From contig JAUCBJ010003987.1 in assembly GCA_032718475.1 (NCBI GenBank), forward strand, positions 1 through 64,000: 64,000 bases of DNA, given 5' to 3'. The stretch is from Nemertoderma westbladi (Eukaryota; Xenacoelomorpha; Nemertodermatida; Nemertodermatidae). The position numbers and the translations under genes were made by a program. How positions within the stretch are numbered: position 1 is the first letter of the stretch; every line of letters starts with the position of its first letter. The notes under the pieces are model-generated. The model did no database searches. It was given only the letters and a program-made list of their open reading frames with translations, and was not told where the DNA came from. Of this stretch, positions 30,548 to 42,765 are shown piece by piece.

Positions 30548-33424
30548 GGAGTTCGACGGTGAAGCTACTCTAATTGAGAAGGATACCATACTCACCTGCA
30601 CTCCGGACAGACTGGGCACTTTTCCATAGATTACTTACTGGCTAAAGTTGGGTTAGCGCGTTATATTAATTTTTTCTCCATTGACTGCCCCAACGAGTAT
30701 TCTAAACACAGTATTTTAACGATTGGTTTTGCTAACAAGACCGTCTCTACCAGTTCTTTAGGAAATTTACTTGTAACGCCAAATGTGGTTGCTGGCTTAG
30801 GTATGGATAATCCTATTAATGACGGCAATGGTAATGATCCAAATACAGCTACAATACTTAAGAAAGTTTGGAATACTCGTTCTGAAAGTAAGTTTTGTCA
30901 TGTTTTGGAATCACCCAAAGTTGTGTCTGAACTAGACTCCCTTCTGGATGCTGCTATCGACGGCAAATACTCACAATCAAAGGTTAATAGTTTAGTAAAT
31001 AAATTTACGGACATTGTAAATGACGTTTGTAGTAAAAGCACAGATGTAAAGACGCCCCCTGGCGGTACTGATGCAAATTTACCGCAATCTCATCACCCCT
31101 GGTTCAATGAGTTATGCCGCAATCAAAAATAATTTTCAGACAGGCTCTAAACCGTTTTAAAACTGACCCTGGTGATGTTACGTATAGTCATCTTGCACGA
31201 GCAAGAGGTACATATGCAAAATCCCTCAGGAGCGCTAAGTTTATTTACAACCGACAGGCATCCAATAAGTTAGCGGAATATCGTGAGGCCGACTCTAAGA
31301 AATTTTGGAAATTACTGATGGCGGCTTCGGGAAATTCTGCAGACTATGAGGGCTGCAATTTGAATGTGCTGTCTGAACACTTTCGTAAGATTAATGCTGG
31401 GAATGACTTCGTCTTTGTAGATGCGGGCACTCAGGCTAAACCTACATTAGAGTTTTCTGAGAGTAAAGTTATTTTTGATAATATGCTGGGTGACGCCATT
31501 ACCGAGAACGAAGTACTTGACGTCATTGGCAAGCTTAAACGTGGCAAATCCCCAGGCCCTGACAACTGTGGTCCGGAAGTTTTTATAGTTGGTTCTAAAC
31601 ATCTCGTAACTGTATTAACTGCAATATTTAATGCAGTGTTGTCGTCTAGTTATTATCCGGAACAGTGGGGACTGGCAAACATTATAGCATTATATAAGGG
31701 TAAGGGCGGTACCGATGATCCGACAACTTTAGGGGGATCTCTTTACTAAATGTCCTAGGCAAAATTTTCACAACTATACTTAATAATAGGTTACAGTGGT
31801 GGGCCGACTGTTTTGGTGTAATTATTGAGGCGCAGGCTGGGTTTAGACATGGGTACAGTACAATAGATCAATTATTTATTCTTAAAACAATAATTAACCA
31901 TAAACTTAACAACGGTCGCATAAAAAACTATATTGTGCGTTTATTGATTTTCAAAAGGCGTTCGACTCTATAAATAGGTTGCGCTATGGTGTAAGCTAAT
32001 AGCGCTGGGATTTTCGGGTAAAGTACTAAAAATTATCCAAAGTATGTATGCTGCGGCTAAATCTAGGGTTAGAGTACTGGGTGCATTTTCTACAGAGTTT
32101 GAATGTCTGGTTGGAGTGCGGCAAGGTGAGTGCCTCTCTCCTCTACTGTTCGCACTGTTCATAAATGATCTTGAATCAGAGTTATCTGGCAGGGGAGTTG
32201 AAGGTATTGATGTTGGTGTTTTAAAACTCTTCCTTTTATTGTACGCTGACGACGTAGTACTTATTAGCAATTCTGTAAATGGCCTCCAGATGGCGCTTGA
32301 CGTTCTTGGCGATTACTCTAGGTATTGGGGCTTAAATGTTAATATAAAAAAATCCAAGATTATTGTATTCCGTAAAGGTGGAGTGCTAGCCGGGCATGAG
32401 GAGTGGATGTTCCAGGGGAATGTGTTGGAGGTCGTTGGGTCATATACATACTTAGGTATAGCTTTTTGCACTGGGGGTAGCTTTAATTATGCGCAGTCTT
32501 TATTAGCGGAAAAGGGTATGAAGGCATACTTTGCAACGTTAAAGTACTTACACAAGTTCCCAAATATTTCGTTCGAACTTAAACTGCATATATTCAACAC
32601 ACTCGTAAGGCCTGTTCTCGAGTATGGTAGTGAGGTATGGGGATTTAACTCTGCGCACCACTGCGAACGTGTACAGCTTAAATTTTTGAAGTATATGTTA
32701 GGGATTAAATCGAGCACTCCTGATTGTTTAGTGTATGGTGAATCAGGAGTATTTCCCTTGTTTATATCTAGGCGTACCCGTATTATTAAATATTGGATGA
32801 AAATTCTAGGGTTGCCAGACTCCCGCTTAGTGAAACAGGCTTACCTTTTACTGTTGGAAGACTCGGAAAAACATGGGACAACTAACTGGGTCTCGAATGT
32901 CGAATGGCGCAGGACTAAACTACATATGGGATAATCAATTTGTTCCCGATTCTAAAATACTTATAAGTCAGCTATCGCAAATAGTAAAAGATAATTTCAT
33001 TCAAACATGGTGGACTAATTTAGCTAGTACCTCACGTAGTTTGTGGTATGTTAAACACTCGTTTGGTATGGAGCAGTATCTAAACTATATGAGTGGTTAC
33101 CCAACCCTGCGTCGGACATTAACAAAGTTGAGATGTTCGTCTCACCGTCTGCAGGTCGAGCTCGGTCGTTGGCACAATATTCCGCGTGGCGAGAGATTGT
33201 GCCAACTTTGCGATCTGGGGGAGGTTGAGGACGAATACCATTTCGTGTTGAAGTGTCCGCTTTATAAATCCCTGCGGGAGAAATTTCTTCCCGCTAAATA
33301 CACAAGATTACCTACAATTGGTAAATTATTTGAGTTATTAGCTTTACCATCTCAGAACAAAACAAAACAATTAAGCATATATGTTTTTAAGGCATTTAAA
33401 CGTCGGTCTGAATTCCTACCTTGA
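30548..33424 (+). pseudogene. Non-LTR retrotransposon ORF2, several frameshifts
   Basis: Plus-strand ORF2-like sequence. 30548-31131 is the end of the endonuclease and linker (S-I-D-C-P-N-E-Y; H-H-P-W-F-N-E-L-C). 31114-31749 holds the linker and first palm blocks (G-K-L-K-R-G-K-S-P-G-P-D-N, W-G-L-A-N-I-I-A-L-Y-K-G-K-G). A shifted frame carries A-G-F-R-H-G-Y-S-T-I-D. 32044-32934 has V-G-V-R-Q-G-E-C-L-S-P and catalytic L-L-Y-A-D-D-V-V-L. 32900-33424, again shifted, ends in a Cys-rich motif C-x2-C-x8-H-x4-C typical of these C-termini. The breaks near 31132, 31745, 31970 and 32930 make it inactive. The 5' part of the endonuclease is absent. Confidence 0.85.
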
Positions 33425-33610
33425 AAGTATTATATAAATTAGAGCTACTACCGCAGTTTTCATTTATTAATTCCATAATTATTAATGTAAGCCTAGTAGA
33501 TATTATGTGTTATTATAAAAGTCTGGTATTGTATAATAATATTAGTTATAAATTGAAATTGATTGGGTTTTCACGGTTTCTTTTTTCGGTACCTATGCAT
33601 ACATTATAAC

Positions 33611-34440
33611 CTACTGTATGTTCATTATTATGTTAAGTATTCTGTGCACAATCTGAACCGGGCAATTTTCAACTATAGCGCTTTGTGCGCATGTTGTTAT
33701 GAAAATATTAATAATAATAATAATATTAAGATGGTCTAAGGACATGCGTAGAATATAATCAACTACAATGACAAATACGAATGGTGCAATGGTGAATGGA
33801 TCTGTGACACCATCAGCAGTAGACACAAATGTGGTGGAACAATCGTACAGTGATCTGATAGCTGCAATAATTTCCTCATGAATCCCATATTGTGCCAGAA
33901 TGCTTTAACATACCTAGTTGGGAGACTGAGTCGAAGACTTTACGTACAGAAATGAATAAAGATAATAGCCAGATGTCTGTCTTTATTTGTTGATAACTCT
34001 TTGATTATCTTTCTAAGTGCCAGAATAGACTCCATGGTCCCACGACCTTTAGGGAACCCATTTTGGTTCCCATGTACCAGTCTCTCAACAGGATTCCTGA
34101 TGTGATTTAATATAATTCTGTTGTATAGCTTTGAAGCAATCGAGATTAATGAGATTCCACGAAAAGATCCATGGGTTGTTAGGTTTCCTTTCTTTGGGAC
34201 CAACTTATTTGTTTTCAGTTCTTGAGAGACTTTCTTTGTCCTATACATGTCCTTAATATTGGGGTGAATGAGCTTCAAGCATTTATGAAATTTAAAGACC
34301 TCAGGGGGCACTCTACTCCCCTGGCATGATTGGTCTTGATGCTCATAGCTACAATCTTGATTTCAGAAAAGGAGATGTCACCAATTGGGATATCTGTGAG
34401 CACAGACTCAGATGAAGATGTACCTCAATGGATGGATGAT
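33611..34440 (-). pseudogene. RTE-like reverse-transcriptase fragment
   Basis: 34311-33960 encodes N-K-L-V-P-K-K-G-N-L-T, F-R-G-I-S-L-I-S-I-A-S-K-L-Y-N-R and G-N-Q-N-G-F-P-K-G-R-G-T. The continuing sequence to 33720 carries I-V-V-D-Y-I-L-R-M-S in another frame. It is a near relative of the 29430-30420 copy, with deletions and shifts. The portion 34311-34440 contains degraded linker sequence. Confidence 0.75.
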
Positions 34441-34535
34441 TATATCATGATCATAACCCTCCAAAAATTAGGGTAAACTATACAAGCATAATATCGCACA
34501 CCATACATAGCTTTGCTGCTCCGACACTTATGCCC

Positions 34536-34680
34536 GCCGTGGCCAAAATATTCCACATTTACAATCCTCCTCTCTTACCTATTAAGCTCAGGAATGTCAC
34601 AGAATATGACGACTTTAAAACTCAACTGAAAACACTATTTTTTAGAGCTTCCTTCAGTAAAATGTTGTCTAAAATTCAAC
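34536..34680 (+). pseudogene. C-terminal scrap of a CR1/L2-like retrotransposon
   Basis: P-P-L-L-P-I-K-L-R-N-V-T, then D-D-F-K-T-Q-L-K-T-L-F-F-R: the LP-x2-LR plus FK-x2-LKT-x-LF tail pattern of CR1/L2-type ORF2. Nothing of the upstream domains is present. Confidence 0.45.
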
Positions 34681-34934
34681 TTTTGTATGAACTAATTATT
34701 TTTTACATTACAGACTGTTTTTATTTATTTATTATTCATATATAATAATTATTTTTAAATACATCAACCGAATTAAAATTGGCATTTGGTATTAACATGG
34801 CTATTATCCCTGTCTGATAAATCGAAAATTAATAATTTATAGAACAGATAAATGTAATGATTTAAATTTTAAGATTACAAGGGAAGGGCAACAATAAAAA
34901 TAAAAACAGTTGTTTTGTGAGGGTGAACACATAA

Positions 34935-36203
34935 TTAAATGCTGATTTTCATTTCAATTCTTTCTGCAGGATCTACAGCAGTGAACTCCAGCCACCATGG
35001 CCCATGCTGCCCGCCAGCACCATATATCCCATTCAAATTTGCATGCGAACAACTCTTGTACCACCAAGCGCCTCTGAAATGCACAGCACAGTTATCAAAA
35101 CCATATTCATCATTGTCCCGATCCTTTGTGGTAAAGGACTGACCATCTAACCAATCAGGGTGAGAGGGGCCACTTATTAACATAGCATTCCCTGCAGTCC
35201 CTTGGTATCCTGCAATTCTTAAAGTATAAGTTGTGCTTTCCGAACCAACTCGGAATAAAGAATATTCCGCGAATCCATATTTCCCCCTATACCAGATATC
35301 CACTCTCAGTTTAACCCCTCCAGCAGTAAGATTGTGTATGGTATCCAACCCTAACCAAAATTCGTTGCTAACATCACCGAATCCAGACTTATAATACGCC
35401 CACTCCCGATAAAAGTCCATGGCTCCATTAATTCTCCTCTGAATCACCAACCATGGACCACCTGGGACCATGGTGTCACATCTGATTAAACCATTTAGGC
35501 CATAATCACTACTGTAGATTCTAATTGTATTATTCAGTTGATAATTGTGACAAAGATTATTTGGAGGAACTCCTAGTGCCATAATTATTGCTTCCTTTTG
35601 TTCATCAATCTTACCAATGAATTCATTTGATTGTTCATTAACTTTCCCATCAAATATGTCACTTAGTTCATTAAGTGTATTTCTCAAGGTTTCAGTATTC
35701 GTACTAATGTTATAAGTAAATTCATTTATATTTACCTTCACCACATCATGGAATATTTTTGAATGATGAATTAGATTACTATATACTATATCATTGTGGT
35801 CTTCGACGTTTGCGTTAAAGTTGCTAGTTAGATAATCTAGTTGCTCACCTATTGTCTCTTCTTTATCCTTTAGACTGTCAGCAAATTTATCCAACTTCAT
35901 TATGATTTCTATTTGGTTATTTATCATGAAAAAAGAAATCCTTGCCAAGGCAGCCATCACAACTAGTAGTCCAATAAGTGTTATAATTATAATTATCCAC
36001 TTGCATTTTGTTGGATTTCTCTGAGCAATTTTCTCACCCTCAGTTTTGAGTGTTCCTTCACTGATTATCGGATCCGGCACATCATATACGGAATATACGC
36101 CTTCTTCAATAACTGATGGCTTTTGTTTACCCATCAATGTTAACTCATAAACAGGATTAGTCAACTTAACTGCATCATCATTTATTTTTAGAGAAGTTGC
36201 CAT
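34935..36203 (-). CDS. Type II membrane fibrinogen-related protein 2
   Basis: Intact 422-residue single-exon frame starting at ATG 36203. The cytoplasmic tail has N-P-V-Y at 16-19, an NPxY motif (clathrin adaptor/PTB binding), plus V-Y-S-V-Y at 36-40. A hydrophobic segment at 69-93 follows a basic stretch, which fits type II topology. A glutamate-rich stalk at ~95-210 contains several N-x-S/T sites. The FReD at ~216-422 has C218/C242 and C372/C385 as the expected disulfides, D-R-D-N-D at 361-365 for Ca2+, and W-W-Y-K-S-C-S-H-A-N at 380-389 lining the ligand pocket. This is the best preserved of the three paralogues. The domain resembles FIBCD1/ficolin-type recognition domains, which bind acetylated glycans; ligand specificity here is unproven. 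It may serve as an endocytic pattern-recognition receptor. Confidence 0.9.
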   Translation of the reverse strand: MATSLKINDDAVKLTNPVYELTLMGKQKPSVIEEGVYSVYDVPDPIISEGTLKTEGEKIAQRNPTKCKWIIIIITLIGLLVVMAALARISFFMINNQIEIIMKLDKFADSLKDKEETIGEQLDYLTSNFNANVEDHNDIVYSNLIHHSKIFHDVVKVNINEFTYNISTNTETLRNTLNELSDIFDGKVNEQSNEFIGKIDEQKEAIIMALGVPPNNLCHNYQLNNTIRIYSSDYGLNGLIRCDTMVPGGPWLVIQRRINGAMDFYREWAYYKSGFGDVSNEFWLGLDTIHNLTAGGVKLRVDIWYRGKYGFAEYSLFRVGSESTTYTLRIAGYQGTAGNAMLISGPSHPDWLDGQSFTTKDRDNDEYGFDNCAVHFRGAWWYKSCSHANLNGIYGAGGQHGPWWLEFTAVDPAERIEMKISI

Positions 36204-36885
36204 TTATCTGATGTTATGTTTTTCTCCAATATATGTGTTTCTAGTACTTGATACACTTAACTACATTCCTATGAACAAGTTTTATTTCAAATTATAGTAA
36301 TAGTGCTTAATTCAGAAATGATAGATATCTAAATTTATGAGGAATGTACTGGTTGTATTGCAGTAGGCCATGGACTGACTGGGGAATAACGCAATTAGTT
36401 GGTGATAATATACGTCATTCTTATGCCAACTGATTACTGCTATTCTGCTGTCAGAAGTAAAGAAGTACTGCCACTGGTAGCTGACTTTTAGATTTCTTCT
36501 GGGATACCTTCATTTGCAGTAGACAAGGAACCAAAATTTAATCAAAAAGTTTAATCATAAAAAAGTAAATACTTACTGGTACTTTAGAGAGCTGCAGGCT
36601 ATAAAGTTCTTTAATGTTCTTAAATATTTTTTCATATTTATTTTTTTCCTTTTATTTTCATATTTAAAATATCTCAACCACCAATTTCCCTTTGCTTCAG
36701 TTACAGTTTTAATTGATTCAGGGGCTAATCTTTCACTAATGAGCAGGGTTTACTTTTATTCAAGCAGTTGTTTTGTGGTCGAATTCCCTTAGCATAACTG
36801 AAAAAACAAATTGACTGTAGCTAATTGGACTAAACATTGGATAATTTGTCACTGCTACCACAGTTCAGGATCAGACACTAAACAT

Positions 36886-36984
36886 GAAACTATCACTGTT
36901 AGCATAGCACCAGATCTTGCCATTAATTGCCTCATTGGGCAGGATTTCCTGCGCACCTTTTCTGAGATTGAACTTTATATATGA
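36886..36984 (+). pseudogene. Aspartic-protease scrap of an LTR retrotransposon
   Basis: The frame reads E-T-I-T-V-S-I-A-P-D-L-A-I-N-C-L-I-G-Q-D-F-L-R-T-F. The C-L-I-G-Q-D-F-L block resembles the C-terminal I-L/I-G-x-D-F motif of Ty3/gypsy-type proteases. No intact gag or pol is visible around it, and the rest of 36250-38150 has no supported gene. Confidence 0.4.
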
Positions 36985-38156
36985 GGACATGTATATTGTA
37001 TAAGCAGTATAAGCAGCCCATTTAAGAGCAGCTACCAGGAACTTTAGAATCCGAGTAAAAGGATTCTAACAGCAACTCACGCTTCACAAAAGCTTGGTGA
37101 GGGTCAATGTAAAGCTATTAATTCACACAGCTTTGATAATGACCTTGTGGATTACTATCAGGACTTCTGTGCTGCAGAATTTTCTGATTGACATATATCT
37201 GATATCTGATCCACATCTGACACCAGAATGTAATAGCAGTAACCACCATATCTACCTCAGTAGGCATATATGAATAATACCACTAACTCTCTACCAGTCT
37301 TTCTCCGTCAGTGCATGGCCTACTAAGCCTTTGTCTTAAGAATACAAGCTGCTCAAGTGAGCAAGAAAGTTTTCATTTGAGTTTCAGGAACAAGTGCATA
37401 TAATGATGACAGATTGGTTGGAGCCCCATTGATTGAGGAAAATAATAAATGAATACACTTGATCATGCACCATATTATTTGGGAGATGTTCTTTTTACTG
37501 CATGGCAGTGAGTGCACATTCTTCTCAAGCAGTGGTAAAGCCTCTACTTCAGGCCACATGATTTAGGTTCGTGGGTAATTTCTAAATATCAATTATTTTT
37601 CATCAAGTGGAACCATTTTTTTAGGCCACAGTTAAAAAAGTATTTTAAGGAACACACTATTGCTTGATGAATGTTGGTGAACCGATGAGAGTGGCACCTG
37701 ATTTCAAAGAAACAGTGGTTTTGGTCAAAGAGCTTGTCTCCCCGCAACTGTTTCGAATCCTGGATGGGAATTTTCTATAAATGCACAGCTCCATTGTCCA
37801 ATGGAATCACTGAATCACAACAGTGACTTCGAACTACTCACTTCAACAATATGATAAACTTTACCAGAAGCATGATTACCAGCCTATTGTTCGGTGATTT
37901 GCTAGTGACAATGTAGCTCAACCATTGACTTCAACTGCAGTTTTCATTTACAGGGAGGGTGCAGTAGGTTATTGACTGACTGGCGAATACCAGTAATCAG
38001 TTAGTAATATTAGTACAGTGATTACTGCTATTACAAGTATAAATATATAATACAAGTATAATGTAATGTAAGAAGTATAGGGTTTAATCCTACCTAGTAC
38101 TGTACTTGGTAATTCAATTGATTTTCAATTGATTGCTTAAATTTGATCACAATTAA

Positions 38157-40599
38157 CCCGCCTATACCCGGTTTTGTTTTGCCACATAGACACCCGCTTT
38201 GGGTCAATTTGACCCATACCTACAAAAAACGACTTTGTAGGGGAAATAATCAATTTCCACACTGCCAATATAATTATAGGGTTAAAATATAGTACAAGTG
38301 ATTGTACAGAGTTATATATCGATTACCAATATCATGTTATCGATTGTTATCAATATCATGTTATCAATAGTATGTTCGGACTCTAGGTGCAACTAGTGCA
38401 ATACGTTGATACACGTGAATGTACGTCGCAGATGAAGTGTGCACAGTTGTCGCATTTTCGTGAATACTTTGTAGACCCAGACTTTTGTGGGCACCTGTAG
38501 CATCTCCCACGTTTGGGAACTTTGGGTGCTGAAACACTGGAGCCCACCAAGGATGTACTGAGCTGCTGCTCTCGCTGGGCTATAGTACGAGGTGCCTCAG
38601 CAATATGACGGGATAGGGTACGAGACGTCATACTGATCTTCATAAGACCCTGAGATACCTCTGTTAGGTAATTGAACCTCGCCCGATTAGTGCGACGGGT
38701 TGTTGGGAAGAGAGTGTAATACACCACAAACCCGGCAACTGCAGCGACATCAACTACCACCATGAAGACCCGCATGGGCCAGCGGCGGGTGGCCCTGCGT
38801 GCTGTGAAATGACCCACCATCGCATCCATCACATCAACACCACATTTTTGCGCATTATAATCCAAAATCATGCTGGGTTTGTGGGTCGCCTCGGCTGAAA
38901 CTTCCTGATCAAAGTGGGACGATGATAACATCAGCACACACTTGCTTGCCTTTGGTATATACGAAACCAATGTTGCGTCATTGGTGTGGCCGAACAAACT
39001 GGAATGGACTTGTCTTCCCCGTGTGTCAACGAACTCTTGGGGAACCTCCGGCTTGTTACGCCTGACAGTTCCTAGGTAGCTGAGCCGATGCTGCTTCAGT
39101 TCCAATAAAAGTTCCATACTACTAAAGAAGTTGTCTGCGCAAATGTTTCTATTAGTTCCAAATAAAGGCTGCGCCAAGTCCAGGACCACACGCTTAGACT
39201 GTCCCTTTTCTCGTGCTTCATTCGGAAGCCGGCCGCAATAAACTTGGCCATTGTATGGATAGAATGTCTCAGAGTCATATAGCCACCAGAACTTGATGCC
39301 GTACTTCGCTGGCTTTGATGGGATGTATTGCCGGAATGGACACCTACCACGGAATGGTGACAGCATCTCGTCCACAGTCACAGTCGGACCTGGTACATAG
39401 GACGATCGGAGACGGTTTACAAACATGTCCCACACTTCCCGGATTGGGGCCAGTTTGTCAGTAGCTCGCCGTTCTACACGAGTCTCTTTGTTGTCAAAGC
39501 GAAAGTGGCGCAAAATTTCAACGAAACGATTTCGGGACATAGTGGCACTGTAAATGGGCCGGCCATATTCATTGTGGAAGAGTGAACGTACTGGAAGTCG
39601 ATTGTCTCGATGAACTCCTGCAAAGATAAGGATGCCGAGGAAACCATACAGCTCGTCGAGTGTAACGTCAGGGTCAATCGCACTGTTGTTCGTTGCGTCC
39701 AAAACGATCATCAACATTTCATGTGAAATGAAATTGGTAAATGTGTCCAGTGGGGAAGACATATTCTTATCTCTCACATGTTTGGGAATGGACCGACCCT
39801 CACGAATGATATTGATGGATCGAACTTGAGAAGTTGGAAGACATGGCGTCTTGCTCCACTCAATGTTGCCCCTACGTGATACATATAATGTTGCCCCTTC
39901 ACCTTCTCCATTGCTCTCCCCGACTCCTCCGGCATCACTCATCCCGCACTCCTCCACACCATCTCCGGCAGACACATTGCTTCCAGAGTCTTCCACCTCA
40001 CTCTCACCACCATCCAGTTCATCATTGTCATCTATTGCATCACTATCAACTCCATCGCTGTCATCCAGGAACTCATCTTGGGACGGAAAAAGGTACCCAT
40101 AGGCATTCACAGGACGTCTTGTCCGATTAGGATAACGATTCGACATACTAAATGATACCTCCGAAATTTGAGATCTCTGAGAGTGTTTATGTTTATCCAG
40201 TTACCTTTCAGCCTTTCAACTATATGATTAATATCAACATACAATCTCTACCGGTACAGCAGTACACTAAGATTCACTGGAGAAAATTCAAAATTCCCAC
40301 GTTTTTCAAGTTACCAATGGTACATTTCCTACTATGTATAAGCGCTTGTATAAGATAAGGAACAGCATTTACACTATTGGGTCAATTTGACCCACTTTGG
40401 TAAACCACGTGTACAAGGTGTTTAGATGTCTACTGCTAGAACACCATTTCGGTATATGTTATTATATTATAGCTTATGGTTACTAACTAGTAGGGGTAGG
40501 ATGTCACAAGATATTATGACCATCACGCCAGCCTGTACTTCACAGCTGGATTTTTAACAACGAGTTGGGCCAATTTGACCCACATCTGGTAACCGCGGG
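38157..40599 (-). mobile_element. Apparently complete piggyBac element flanked by TTAA
   Basis: TTAA at 38153-38156 and 40600-40603 flank a 2,443-bp element whose ends both begin CCCGC (CCCGCCTATACCC and, inverted, CCCGCGGTTACC). Subterminal palindromes GGGTCAATTTGACCC occur at ~38212-38226 and ~40379-40393, with a variant GGGCCAATTTGACCC near 40567. It encloses one intact transposase gene. TTAA duplication and short CCC-starting ends are hallmarks of piggyBac. Confidence 0.88.
38383..40146 (-). CDS. piggyBac transposase (PGBD-like), intact
   Basis: 587-residue uninterrupted frame, ATG at 40146, close to the length of classical piggyBac transposase. The N-terminus (1-85) is acidic and low-complexity. 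The DDE domain follows: V-D-E at 258-260, C-A-D-N-F-F at 336-341, and G-V-D-V-M-D at 436-441 supply the catalytic aspartates, with Y-L-G-T-V-R-R-N-K near 357-365. The C-terminal domain has C549, C552, C565, C568, H570, C573, H576, C583 and C586, a cross-brace zinc domain that in this family binds the element ends. No stop or frameshift is visible. It sits between TTAA-flanked ends with about 230 bp downstream and 450 bp upstream inside the element. It may be active or recently active. The intact ends argue against domestication. Confidence 0.93.
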   Translation of the reverse strand: MSNRYPNRTRRPVNAYGYLFPSQDEFLDDSDGVDSDAIDDNDELDGGESEVEDSGSNVSAGDGVEECGMSDAGGVGESNGEGEGATLYVSRRGNIEWSKTPCLPTSQVRSINIIREGRSIPKHVRDKNMSSPLDTFTNFISHEMLMIVLDATNNSAIDPDVTLDELYGFLGILIFAGVHRDNRLPVRSLFHNEYGRPIYSATMSRNRFVEILRHFRFDNKETRVERRATDKLAPIREVWDMFVNRLRSSYVPGPTVTVDEMLSPFRGRCPFRQYIPSKPAKYGIKFWWLYDSETFYPYNGQVYCGRLPNEAREKGQSKRVVLDLAQPLFGTNRNICADNFFSSMELLLELKQHRLSYLGTVRRNKPEVPQEFVDTRGRQVHSSLFGHTNDATLVSYIPKASKCVLMLSSSHFDQEVSAEATHKPSMILDYNAQKCGVDVMDAMVGHFTARRATRRWPMRVFMVVVDVAAVAGFVVYYTLFPTTRRTNRARFNYLTEVSQGLMKISMTSRTLSRHIAEAPRTIAQREQQLSTSLVGSSVSAPKVPKRGRCYRCPQKSGSTKYSRKCDNCAHFICDVHSRVSTYCTSCT

Positions 40600-40603
40600 T
40601 TAA

Positions 40604-42609
40604 GTGTACAGTAAGTGATTATGTAGTGAAAATTGCCAGGCTTATGTTAAATCAATGGGTAAGTAATTGGGGCGAGCCAAAACCAAGGTAACCTTTAGCA
40701 TTAGGGTTATCTTCTATCATCATGATCTTTTTAACCTAAAGTTAGGAAGCTAAGTCATTCTGAAATTTATGTTATTGTTCCAAAACCTAATTTTGCGAAC
40801 TTTTGTTCCAATGGGTTGCGTACTTTATTCCAATAATTATGAACTTTGTTCCAATAGTTACGAACTTTGTTCCAATAGTTGCGAACTTTGTTCCAATGAA
40901 CCCCACCCCCATTGCTTTTTTATGACTAACATAAGAATACCGGCATAACAACAAAATAATACGATTAAGAACCGAATATACACAAACTTTTCGTCCTGGT
41001 CACGTTATATTTCATTATCAGACGGGTCGATGGGTGAATTCTGAAAGTTTGTAAATTGCTTGAGGCTGATGGCATCTTTATTTATTAAGATGAGACAGTG
41101 CTACGACTATACAGTTGCAGAGTGATATTGCCCCAGGTTGATTTCTGTTTGTTTATCTGGCCCATTAGCACAGTCCAATTACAGTAGCCAATTCCTTATC
41201 TTTCTAAAAAAAGTACCTGACTGCCAAAATTTTACTATATATCACCTCTACCTCAATAAATACTCAATAGTATACTTTCCATCCGGGAGGTTAGAAGGGC
41301 CCATGGATGTGTTCCTATTGTAATAATAAATTTATAATAAAATAATTTAATATGGATTAATAAATAATATGTGTTAGAGATATTGTGATGAAATGTTAAT
41401 TAAATATTTGCCAAATATTTCCAAACTGGATAAAACTATTGAATTAATTTTCCATTATCTCGTATGTATCCCTGTTGTCTCATCATAAACATTCTGTAGG
41501 AAAGAACATTTATTATCGAATTTCTTTGTACAGATTAAACAACAATAACTAACGTAATACACTTTCTTTACTGTATGGCTATATTTAATATACTTCAATA
41601 TAATATAGGCCTATGAATTCTATTATATTCCAACTACAAAGACACACAAAGTATGGTTGTCTACTGGTTTTAGATACGTTGGAAGTATCATAATAATAAT
41701 TAATATTATTATCCTTTATGCTTTATGGCACTACCTCATAAACTTCACTCATTGACTTTCCATCCTGGTGCTGTATAGTGCGTAGCGTACAAAGAAGTTA
41801 TGGATTTTGGATAGTGAGTGATAGTGAGAGTCCGATGTTTTCCCCAATTCTGACGAACTGATCTGATACCTGTCAATCAATCATACAGATAATCAATCAG
41901 CTTGGCTACTATCCACCCAGTGGTACCGGAATCAACCGCGGTTCAATATCCTCCGCAGGTATGCCTGCTCGCTCATCAGTCCCATAATGTCATTACTGTA
42001 ACGCCGAAGGGTATCAGGTGATTATTGATTGCATGCACATCTGGATTTTCAGTTAATTTCAATGTATGTTTTTTATACCAATAAGACTGGTGGTTAGGGC
42101 AAAAAGGTGCAATTTTTTATGGTTTTTCTAAGCCAGCTTTGATCCATGTAATTTACACCGCGTTTTAGTAATTATTATAATATTTTCACTGGGGAACCAC
42201 TCGCGCTGCCCTGACAATCGCCAGGCCTACTACCAATGTATCTGTGGTTTTATTCAAAGCTATAAACCATGCAGCGTGTGTAAGGACCATCAAAGAATAT
42301 GTGCAATATAATAAAATAATATATAAATACGATATATCTACAATGCAACATCTGCAGTGGACCGATGAGATGGACACAATAATGATTATGTATATCAATA
42401 ACATGTCATTTCAACACAAACCACACTCAACAGGGACACACACGCACAAGTATTAATATAAACATGGACCTCAGATGTTAAAAATATTGAGAAAAATGAT
42501 CGGGGTTCAAGGTCAACATGACACAAGTATCTGAGTGGTGGCGTGACAACGTGCGTCCGGTTTTTTACGTGACCCCAGCACCCAGATTGTGACGCACTGT
42601 ATAATTAAA
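40604..42609. other. Intergenic stretch without supported genes
   Basis: Holds a small tandem repeat at about 40795-40900 (about five copies containing GAACTTTGTTCCAATAGTT). Otherwise I see no supported coding frame or recognisable element. Confidence 0.5.
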
Positions 42610-42765
42610 TTAAACTTTTTTTATAATATTTGCGAGGATCATATGCTTAAAAGTGTACATTTCAACTTTCTATAAGAACTAGATATGTTTTATTTCCGTA
42701 ATATTGGAAGGGAGGCTGTTCCATAGCCATAGTCCTTGGAAACATAAATATTGCTGTGGGCTGTG
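42610..42765 (-). pseudogene. C-terminal scrap of a CR1/L2-like retrotransposon
   Basis: The minus frame reads Q-G-L-W-L-W-N-S-L-P-S-N-I-T-E-I-K, then after a stop F-K-H-M-I-L-A. LWNSLP followed by FK is the conserved tail of CR1/L2-type ORF2. The stops show decay. From 42770 to 43640 nothing further is recognised. Confidence 0.55.

Noticed and set aside
39834-40130. His/Pro/Ser-rich frames on the plus strand
   Set aside because: Antisense shadows of the acidic N-terminus of the piggyBac transposase.
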